DNA from: Oscillospiraceae bacterium
GTDB taxonomy: Bacteria > Bacillota_A > Clostridia > Oscillospirales > Oscillospiraceae
Length of the DNA: 16,740 nucleotides
Assembly: GCA_902795095.1 (NCBI GenBank)
Contig: CADBKB010000023.1
Location: 1 to 16,740 of the forward strand
Direction of reading: 5' to 3'
Shown here: one piece after another, positions 1 to 9,600 of the stretch
Layout of the letters: the number at the start of each line of letters is the position of its first letter
Numbering within the stretch: position 1 is the first letter of the stretch
Position numbers and translations under genes: made by a program
The notes under the pieces: model-generated
Seen by the model: only the letters and a program-made list of their open reading frames with translations
Told to the model about the DNA's origin: nothing
The model's database searches: none

Positions 1-21
1 GGAAACGGTTTGATTGGACGC

Positions 22-48
22 GAAAGGAAACCCTGACGGTTTCCTTTC
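22..48. other. Perfect 11-bp hairpin without a clear T-run
   Basis: Positions 22-32 and 38-48 are exact reverse complements (GAAAGGAAACC / GGTTTCCTTTC) around a 5-base loop. On the plus strand it is followed by a pyrimidine-rich but C-interrupted stretch, so it is a poor classical terminator by itself. It lies just before a much better terminator. It could be an accessory terminator, an mRNA 3'-end stabiliser for an upstream gene, or part of a small repeat. The inverted repeat is seen directly; its role is not known. Confidence 0.5.
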
Positions 49-100
49 ACACTTTCCTTCCCTCCGATTCTGAAGCCTTCCGAGTTTTTTGACAGTCTAC

Positions 101-134
101 ATCGCCGGGGACGGACAGCGTCCCCGGCGATTTT
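101..134 (+). terminator. Rho-independent terminator of an upstream transcript
   Basis: A perfect 13-bp G+C-rich stem (101-113 with 119-131) encloses the loop GACAG and runs straight into TTTT and a T-rich tail (131-140). This is a textbook intrinsic terminator on the plus strand. It closes a unit whose coding part lies left of the window and isolates the operon that starts at 286. No open frame of note lies to its left within the window. Confidence 0.85.
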
Positions 135-204
135 CTATGTTTGTTCGGCGCGGATCGGCCGCGGTGCGGGCACCGTGCGTGCAGACGGCGGAGCGGCGGC
201 AGTT

Positions 205-264
205 TTTTGGGGAATCACTTAGGAGAATCACCGGTTTCGGACACTTATATAGTGAACGGATCAC
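205..264 (+). promoter_or_regulatory. Possible promoter/operator region of the surface-protein operon
   Basis: The 150 bases between the terminator and the first gene contain a -10-like TATAGT at 248-253 but no good -35 at 16-18 bases upstream, so any promoter would need an activator or another sigma factor. The heptamer GAATCAC occurs at 212-218 and 225-231, with GGATCAC at 258-264. The segment GTGAACGGATCAC (252-264) is an imperfect palindrome next to the -10 candidate. These may be operator half-sites. The repeats are visible; the regulatory role is inference. Confidence 0.3.
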
Positions 265-270
265 ACTTCA

Positions 271-277
271 AAGGAGG
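271..277 (+). promoter_or_regulatory. Strong Shine-Dalgarno site that fixes a TTG start
   Basis: AAGGAGG lies 8 bases before TTG at 286-288. The alternatives are worse: ATG at 296 opens another frame that stops near 412, and the in-frame ATG at 328 has no Shine-Dalgarno site. The match and spacing make TTG the likely start of the first gene. Confidence 0.75.
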
Positions 278-285
278 AATACCCA

Positions 286-648
286 TTGAGGACACATGAG
301 GAACGGGTTTCATCCCTCCACCTGCGGATGGCTGCGCGGAGACGGAAGCGGGCTCGGCGCACGAACGGCGCCATGGGATTTGCCGCCGCGGCGCTGGCCG
401 GCTGCCTGCTGCTGATCATCGGCGAAGGCAGCTTTGCCCACGCCGGAGGTACCGCCGGAATGTACACCGGCGCCATGATGCTCTTTGAGCATGCGGGCGC
501 CTATGTGCTGGTGGCGCTGCTCGCGTTCATGGGCGGCGCGGTGACAGCAGCGCTGCTGCTCCGCGGGAAACAAGCATCCGGGCGCGGGGAAGGTCTCGCC
601 GCCGGAGATGAGAAAGAAAGCGAAGAGACACACAATGGGAGGATATGA
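286..648 (+). CDS. Small two-helix membrane protein, first gene of the surface-protein operon
   Basis: A 120-residue protein of unknown function; I do not recognise a family. It starts at TTG 286 behind an ideal Shine-Dalgarno site. The N-terminus is strongly basic (a cluster of Arg/Lys at residues 15-26, RRRKRARR included), followed by a hydrophobic helix at about 30-48, a short outside loop rich in Gly, Ala and Met, a second hydrophobic helix at about 72-93, and a hydrophilic, acidic tail. By the positive-inside rule both ends should face the cytoplasm. Its TGA ends at 648 and the giant protein's ATG begins at 650, so translation is probably coupled. This placement suggests a role tied to making, exporting or anchoring the giant protein, such as a helper for secretion, but that is inference. 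The gene is likely real because of its ribosome site, coupling and clear membrane topology. Confidence 0.72.
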   Translation: MRTHEERVSSLHLRMAARRRKRARRTNGAMGFAAAALAGCLLLIIGEGSFAHAGGTAGMYTGAMMLFEHAGAYVLVALLAFMGGAVTAALLLRGKQASGRGEGLAAGDEKESEETHNGRI

Positions 649-649
649 T

Positions 650-3600
650 ATGAAACACCCCATCCAACGGGCGCTTTGCCTGCTGCTTTGTCTGATTCTG
701 ACGCTCCAGCTGGCGGAGCCCGCCGCGGCGGTCTGGCAGGAGGACGCGCCGACGCCGGCACAGTCGGAGTCGCCCGTCGTGCTCCGGGATTCCGCGGGCA
801 ACGAGGTAACGCCGGACGAGAGCTGGGAGGAGGTCTATCCCTACGGGGCCTTCGGCTTCGACGTGACCGCCGCAGACGCCCGGGAAGGCGACGACACCGT
901 GGTGACCGTGTACCGCGCGGGCGGCACCAAAGGAAAGGCCACGGCGTACATCGTCTATTCCCCGCTGCTGGTACCGAATGAGGACGGCAGCACCTACTAC
1001 GGCTATGCCCTCAGCGGCAGGGATCTCACCCTGGAGGTGGAGGATCCGCTGCCCATCGCCGCCTTCCAGCCGGTCGGCAAGCCCGCCGACCCGGAGCCCT
1101 GCGGCGAGCGCATAGAAAAAACCGCCGACGAACAGGGCTATGTGCTGACCCTCGCAAGGGAGGCGGAGCACTATCAGTGGGAGATCCTGTACGACGGCCG
1201 CTGGTGCGCCGTCGGCGATTCGGACAAGCCGACGCTTGCCATGGACGCCGAGTACATGGGCGAGGACTACGATTACCGCTGCGTCTATACCGCGGACGGC
1301 GTTCGCTACTGCACGGATTCCCTCAAGGGACTCCCCTATGAGAAGCCGGCCCCCGAGGCGCCGGAGCCCGTGCCCGCCGATCTCGAGCTCAGCACGGAGC
1401 AGACCTTCACCGCCATCGCGCTGGACGACGAGGAGGATCCCTATTCCGGCTGGGTGTTCGGCCTGACCTTCGCCGAGGGCGAGTGGAAAAAAGAGATCCG
1501 CCTGCACGCCAATACCGACGACGCGTCCGAGGCCATGGAGGGCGCAACCATGCGCATTTCCTACACCGACGGCGGCGAGATCTACGCAGGCGCGGAGACC
1601 CTGCTGTACCATGTGGCGGATGGGAACGAGTCGAATCCCAGCACCGTGGGCTTTCGCACCGGCGCTGTGACGGCGGACAAGGCCGACGGCACTGTGGAGA
1701 TCCCGGTGCGGCGCGAGGGCGCCGTCGAGCGGCCCGTGAGCGTGGAATACCGCACCGTCGACGGCACGGCGAAGGCCGGCACCGACTATGTGGCCGCCAG
1801 CGGCACGCTGATGCTCTACGGCAACGTCACCGAGCTGCCCGTGAAGGTGGAGCTGATCGACGCGCCCGGCGCGTCGGACGAGACGCTGGAGTTCAGCGTG
1901 GAACTGTTTGAACTCAAGGGCGACGACAACTGCACTCTGACCGCCGGGCGCGCGACGGTATCGCTGACGGACCTCCGGGAAGGGCAGAGCGCGGACAACC
2001 TGGCCACCCTGCTCCACGACGGGCAGGCCGTGGATCTGACCGAGGCCGTGGCGGACGCGCCGACGGCCGCCAATGCCGGCAGCGAAACCGTGACAGGCGA
2101 GCAGGTGACGCCGGAGGAGCCCGTGTGGGAACCGGTGGATCTGATCCCCCTGGAAGACGGCGGGATGTCCACCCAGGTCTATTCGTTCCCGGTGGTGGAG
2201 GATCCGAACAATCCCGGGCACTACACGGATCTGGCCTTGCTCAACTTTGGCAGCAAGGGCGACTGGGAGGACACGGAGGACCTGGCCAAGGTGGATCTCT
2301 TCGACACCTCGAAGAACATCTCCAAGGTCGCCGGCGGCGCCACCGTCAAAGACGTGGGCAACAAGGCGACCTCGGGCGGCTATGGCGACCATGTCTACGA
2401 CAGCGAATACGAAACCTACAACGGCGGCGTCGTCGCCTACGGAAAAGCCAGCGGCTGGATCGGCTTTACCGAGGGCATATCCAATCCCATCGGGCAGATG
2501 TACTCGGACTTTGAGGCCAAGGTCAAGGTAATCTACGCCCACGACGAGACCTGGTACAAGGTCGGTACGACAAACGATTACCGCGGCTCCTGGCTGGATC
2601 CGCAGCTCGTCATCGGAACAGACAAATGGGACAGCAAGGATATTCTGCAGGAGCCCCGAGACACCCGAATCGAGATCCACGACGGCGACTATGAGGGCAA
2701 CTTCTGTGCCGCCGGCTCCAAGAACTGGAATGTCCAGGGCAAATCCAGCACTGAGGACAAAAACGCGTACAGCAACCCCTATGAGCAAACCTACAGTGGC
2801 ACGATCACGACCACCGGCCCGGTGGGCGTCGCGCTGGATTTCTCTTATCACAGCACGAAGGAACACTGCACGGATACCCTGCTGCACAACTCCCTGCTGG
2901 AGCTGCAGTATCTGAAGATGACCCGCCGCATGTTCAGTCAGAACGCCTTCACGGTGGACATCGCCACCCCCAACGACGAGAGCTCCAGCCCGGACGGGTG
3001 CATGGTGATCTCGGATTACTCCAACTATGTGCCCAGCGTGAGCTTCCTGTCCGGTGCGGGCGGCGCGGTGAACAACCGGGTCTACGTGGGCTCTACGATC
3101 TGCTTCAAGTCCAATGACAACATCCCGCCCGGCCTGTTCATCGCCCGGGTGGACGTGTTCTGCTCCGACGACAACGGAGCTACCTGGAAGAATTTCAACG
3201 ATCGGTTCCAGACAGATGTCTCTATGGAAAAGCGCATCTGCAATGTGAAGCTGCTGGGCAAAAAGGGCAAGGAGCTGAGCAAGGAAGAGATCGAGAACTA
3301 TCACTATCGCTTCCGCCTGGTGTATCAGCGCGACCAGATGGTGAAGGTGGATCTGACGCCCTCCCTCCCCAGAGATGACAACGGCAACGTACAGACCGAC
3401 GAGATCGACCAGCTCTTCAACAACTATGCCCCCATGGAAGAACACATTATAGACTACGGGAACGGCGCCATCGCCGTTGATCGCGTTCGGGGCGAGCCCA
3501 CCCAGGATCACTGCTTCGGCGACGCCCATATCACCTACGGCTACAGCACCTACGACCAGGGCATACGGGATTTCAGCAAGAAGATCGTGACAGAAGCGGG

Positions 3601-6600
3601 ACCGGCGCAGCCTGACGGAGAAAAAACGGGCATCCGCCCGGACAAGGGACGCGTCAAAGTTGACAGCCGGTCAGAAACGGCGTCGTGGTATCTGCCCAAG
3701 GGCAACCATTCCCACGGGGACGATCAGGTGGCCAACATCCAGTGGATCAATTTCGGCCTGCCCAAGTCCGATGAGCTCGTCATCAACGGCAGATCCTACA
3801 AGGGCAACGAGACGATCTACTTCACCGAGGGAGATCTGGCGGGCGACATCATCATCAAGTACTACCACAGCGCCTATAAATACTTCATCAACACCATGAC
3901 CACCGACCTCTCCTGGATGCGGCTCTATCTGGACGCCGACGGCAACGATCAGATCGACGGCGCCTACAATGAGCACACCGGCGCCTTCGTGCTGGACAGC
4001 GACCACGGGGACAGGCTCATCCGTGATCTGCGCCAGGGCGAGAGCTTCAGCGAGCTGGAGGTTGAGCCGGTGGAGCTGGAGGGGGGCGGCACCGGTCAGT
4101 ACTTTGTCCAGGCCTGCTATTCCATGACGCCCCGGTGCATCGCAAAGCCGGAGGGGCCGGAGAAGGACAGCAAGGCTCAGGTGCTCGGCGCCATCACCTC
4201 CGCGGTGGATCCGGGCTCGAGCGCCTATTCCGAGCAGACCGCGGAGCAGAAAGAATACAATTACGTGATCAGCGGCAAGGATCCGGACGGCAGATACACC
4301 TCCGACGACCATCCCATGTACGAGGCGATCGCCAGCGCCAAGACGGTTCTCAGCCTCCCCCTGGGCGGCGATAAAAACCCGGGCTATGTGACGGAGGTCG
4401 ACGGCGCGGAGAAGTACATCTGGGAGCCCCTCTGGTATGAGAACAACCTCTATGCCTGTGAGCAGCCGGACCTCATCACCATCGAGAACACCCCGGCCGG
4501 CCCCACCCACGTGACCCAGGGCGCCGAGCTGAATGACGAGGGCAAATACGAGTACACCGCATCCGCGCTGCGGCAGATGAACGGCTATCTGGCCTCCCTG
4601 CGGGGCACGAGCACCTTCGTGCTGGTCTCGCAGGTCCAGGCGGCGGGGATCGACGCGATCCGGCACAGTCCGAAAAAATATCCCGTGGTACCCGACAGCG
4701 TGACGATGAGCCGGGTCAGCACTTCGCCGGACGGCAGCTATCTGCAGGAAAATCACGACGCCGCCCAGTCCGAAATGACCATGCCCACCGGCGGCGAGGA
4801 CTCCGAGATGCCCGAGTTCAACATGCCCTTCGACATCAATCTGGGCGACAATGAGATCGGCATCACCGACTACGTATCCATCATCCTGGGCGAGAATCAG
4901 ATCGGCTTCGCCGTCAGCATTCCGCTGCTCGGCTATGAGCGGGAGGGCAGCACGAAGGGCGGCTGGCAAACCGGGAAGAAGAAAAACCCGAAGGTCATCA
5001 ACACGGACTTCTTTGAATCGCTGGGCAATTTCGGCTCGGACGTCAAGAGCAAGAACAAAAAGCTGGGCGACGAATCCTATCAGAAGTCCCTGAATGAGCA
5101 CAGCTCCACCGCGCCGGACAAGGCCAAGGCCATCGGCTGCGGCAAGGTCTCCGCCACCCTGTCGGTCGCCTTCGCCTTCGTCTGGCAGTACAATCCCCTG
5201 GACAACGGCTACTATTTCTCCACCTGGGAGATCGGCGTGGAGGGCGAGCTGGGCTTCCGCGGCCAGGTGCGCCTGACAGTCTGCCCGGTGTTCTACGGCT
5301 TCCTGGACGTCAAGTTCTCCCTCGAGCTCAAGACCGGTCTGGGCGTGATCCGGGATACCCGGCATGCGGAGGCCCTCATCAACGCCAAGACCCCCCAAAC
5401 CGAGGCGCTCGCCGTGACGAAACGCTATTATGCCGAGGGAAAGACCATCACACAGAGCGAATACGAGGAGCTGAGCGGCAGCGAGCAGGAGAAATATGTC
5501 CGGCTCTCCACGGGGAAATACGCCGTGCCGGAGGAGGCCCTGGCCAGGCGGTCGTTCCTGCTGACCGAGGAGCAGTACGGACTTCTGGATGAGGAGGAGA
5601 AGGCGGACTACCACCTGAGCGTCGACGGCTACTATGTCAACAAGAGATACAACAGCCTTGACGAGGCGAAGGCGGCGCTGCTCGACGAGCAGACCTATAC
5701 CTTCGAGCTCGGGACGAAGGCCGTCGATGTGCGCTTCGACGGAAAGCTGTACATGGAGGTGCAGGAGAAGAACAGCGCGGGCAGGTGGGTCAAGGCCGCA
5801 AAGGACAGCGGCTTCATCTCCGGCGTGCTCTCCTCCGACGGCACCCGGGACACGCTGGTGGTGATCCGCCAGCAGGATGAGATGGAGCTCAAGAAGCCCG
5901 TCCGCATCGCCCTGCGCGCCCTGGAGTACAACGGGAACACCAACGTGGACAGCACAAAGATCACCTACGTCGCCCCGGTGGACGACATCTATAACCAGGT
6001 CCACTGGAACGGCATCAAGCTCGCGCCGGAGCTCAGCGTCGAGATCGGCGTCGGCGTGGGTGTGGAGGTCCTGCGCGCGGAGGTCTACCTGCACATCAGC
6101 CTGGGTGCGGAGTTCCTCCTCTGGGGCTTCAATCCGAAATACGATCCCACCGTCCCGGAATATCTGGACGAGGAGGAGACAAAGCCGAACCCCACCTATC
6201 AGGACAAATACTACTGCCGCGTGGACAACTTCGATTTCACCATCGGTCTGGCCCTGCGCGTGGTTCTGGTCGTCCTGACCTATGAGCTGGATATGGTATC
6301 CTATCAGGTCCACTATGAGGCCAGCGGCAAGAGCGTCAACGACGCCGGAGAGCTGTTCAAGGATGGAGAATGGTCTTACGAATGGCATTTCCTCAACGAT
6401 CTGGCGGAGCAGGATGCCGACGATCCCGACGCGGGCGTGACGGTCCGGCTGCCGAAGAACATGGCCTTCGAGCAGCAGGTCTTCAGCCCGGAGGACAACG
6501 AGGCCACAGAGGAGAACGGCCTGTCCACCCAGGCCTTCGATCCCAAGGATCCCACCGTACCCTTCCAGACCTCCGGTTACGGCTGCTCCATGGACTCCGC

Positions 6601-9600
6601 GAATCTGACCTCCGGCATCCCCGAGGGCGGCAGCTACAAGGTCGTTCGCGCAGGGGAGAAGAACTACATCGTCTATACCCTGTCCCGGCAGGACAGCACA
6701 GTTGCGCCGGAGGACAGCGCCATGCTGGTCATGTCCGAGCTGGGCTGGAACGGCAATGAATACGGCCTGGTCAATCCCAACGGCAGCGGCACGGAGCCCT
6801 ACATCGTCCTGGATCGCGAGGCGAAGGCCACCGGCGATCTGGACTTCGACGCCTGGGCCGACGGCGCCACCGTCCGGGCGGCATGGGTGAGCTACGGCTC
6901 CCCCGCGGAGGCCGGGAACGCCCGGCCCGCAAAGCCCGCCGGCCCGCCCGCCGCCGACGCCAACGGCAAAACGATCAACGCCGACAACTATCCCGAATTT
7001 TCCGCGGTCCCGGGCGCCCGGGCATGGTATGAGTACTATCTCGCGCTGGAAAGCTACAACGCCTATCTGCAGCAGCGCGCGAAAACCGCGGCCCAGAACA
7101 CGGTCGTCAAAACGGCGAGCTGGTCGCCCGCGGGCACGTCCTTCACGGAACCGGCGGAGCTCTTCCGGAACGACGATTACGGCTTTGTGTTCCAGCCCTC
7201 CTCCACCGGCAGCGGCGACGCGGTGTTCTTTGCAAGCACCGCCTGGCCGGACGTGGGAGGCGCGGCGTTGGACAGATATAAGGAATATCTGCAGACCAAG
7301 AAACTGGACAGGAAGGTCAGGAATTATCTGACCGCCATGAAAAAGGGCAATCTGGACCTGCTGGGCACCCAGTCCGCGCTGAACCTGGCGGTGAAAACCG
7401 ACGACGGCTGGACCGTCTCGCAGACGGCGCTGCAGGGGAATCAGACCCTGGCCAATGTGGATTTCGCGGCCGCACGGGACGGCGCCTATTACGTGGCCTA
7501 TACCACGGAGCAGTCGGAGTATACCGACGGCGATATGGTCACGGTGTACCGCATGTACCTGCGCAGGGTCAAGGAGAAGGACGGCGAGATCATTTGGGGC
7601 AATGCCTTCCTGATCCGCGAGCTGCGCGACTTCGACCAGGACAGGGGCGGCGTCGACGGCGTGTATTCCGGCGGCGCTCTGATGGCCGGCAGGGAGTACG
7701 ACAGCCCGTACCTGTCCAATCTGAAGTTCCTGACCGGCAACCTCGACACGGATATCCTCACCGGCAGCGGCACCGGCGAGAGCCTGTCCACCCAGGCGGT
7801 GCGGGAGCAGACGCTGCTGTCCTTCGAGATGAACGGCGCGAGCTATCTGATCCCCGAGGATACCCTGGAATCCATCACCGGCGGCGCCGGCGGCATGATC
7901 TATCCCTTCTTTACCCCACCGGTCCATGAGAACGCCGACGGCTCCACCGTGGCGGAGGGCGCTTCCGGCAAGCTTGGAGTGGATATCAACAGTGACGACG
8001 GGCACAACCTCTATGCGGTCTACATGGGCGCCGTGGAGGGCACCACCGGCAACGCCCTGTACATGTCCGCCTACGACGCCTCCGTGGGCAGGTGGGGCGA
8101 CGGCACCATGCTGGCCATGCACGATATGAATACCTGGGAGGCCGCCGTGCGGATGGATCTGGACCGGAATGAGCGGGAGCTGGCCTACCTGTACGGCAGC
8201 GACGAGCTCCGTGCCCAGGAGGAGGCCCTGACAGCGATGTACGGGCAGGACGTGGTGACCACCGTCAAGCAGATGAAGGCGGCGGAGGACGCGGACTCCG
8301 GCAGGACCGGCTCCGATCTCGGCGACGGACAGACCTTCACCTTCTCCGATGTTCAGACGGTCAAGGGCGCGAAGGACGGCGAGCTGCTGGCCGTGACCCA
8401 GGGCTCTTTGAAGCCGCTGAGCATCGCCAGCTACACCGACGGACGGGGCAACGAGCAGTATGTGCTCACCCCGAAGTATGACGGGGACGGCCTCGTCAGC
8501 ACCCGCGGCACCTATGTGGTCAGCTTCGGCCAGGGCAGCGCGGCGCTCGGCAGCGGCAAGATCCTGTTCGCGGAGAAGGACTTCAGCCGGGGCAGCCGCC
8601 TGAACGTGACCGTACTGGCCGAGAATGTGGGCACCTCCGCCTTCCGCGGCAGCGAGAATCAGCCGATCACCGCAGAACTGAAGGCCGACGGGCAGACCCT
8701 GGCCGCGTGGAAGATCAAAGAGAATGTATACTCCGGCCAGGCCATTGAGCTCTCCGGCGACTGCAGTCCGCTGGCGCACAATCTGGCCGAGGGCAACGAG
8801 TTTACGCTGGTCCTGTCGGAATACACAGACGAGAACGGCGTGTCGCCCTACAACGGCGTCACCGACGCCCTCAGACTGTTCACCGTTGAGAAGAAGCCGG
8901 ACCTGAGCGTGGAGGATCTGACGATCATGCCCGCCTCTGTCACCGACGACGGCGCCGGCACGAATCTCTCGGTCGAATTTGTGGCCGCCAACCATGGCTC
9001 GGAGGAAGCGAAAAACGTCTATGCCCAATTCTCCTATGTCTCCGGCTATGACGACGGCGGCGAACCGATTTACAGTCCGCTGCCGCTGACGGACAGCGAT
9101 CTGCAGATCGGCGTGCAGGAGTCGCTGGGCGATCTGCTCAAGACCCAGGAGGCCGCCGACGAAGCGGACAGAGGCGTCATCTTCCTGTACAGCGACGACG
9201 GCACCGGCCGGAACTCGAACAGCAACATCCGCGACGGCTACGGCAAGCGGGTGAAGGGCTCGATCCGGGTGCCTTCCGCGGTCTTCTGCGCGGATGAATC
9301 GAAGCACGCGCAGATCAGGGTGGAGCTGTTCAGCGACGCCAGCGCCATGACCACCCAGGAATACGGCGTCGACACGGCGGTCAACGACGAGTACTGCACC
9401 GTGAATAACGCCAGCGAACGGCAGGTGGAGGCCTTCACCAGCTTCTCCGCCGCCCACGCCATCGTCATTCCCCTGGGCACCACCACCAAGATCCCCGTCT
9501 CGGCGGTGAGCGCCCGCAACACCAGGCCGGTCATCGCCCTGGAGGAGATCGGCGACGAGGACGGCCGGAACATCGGCATCCTGAGCTTCCGGCAGAGCCG

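Noticed and set aside
608..649. Upstream in-frame ATG starts (608 and 635) for the giant gene
   Set aside because: They overlap gene 1, lack good ribosome sites and would hide the signal peptide that begins exactly at 650.
3932..3961. Dockerin or EF-hand domain in the giant protein
   Set aside because: Only one D-x-D-G-N-D-x-I-D-G loop is present, whereas dockerins need a pair. At most a single calcium-binding loop can be suggested.
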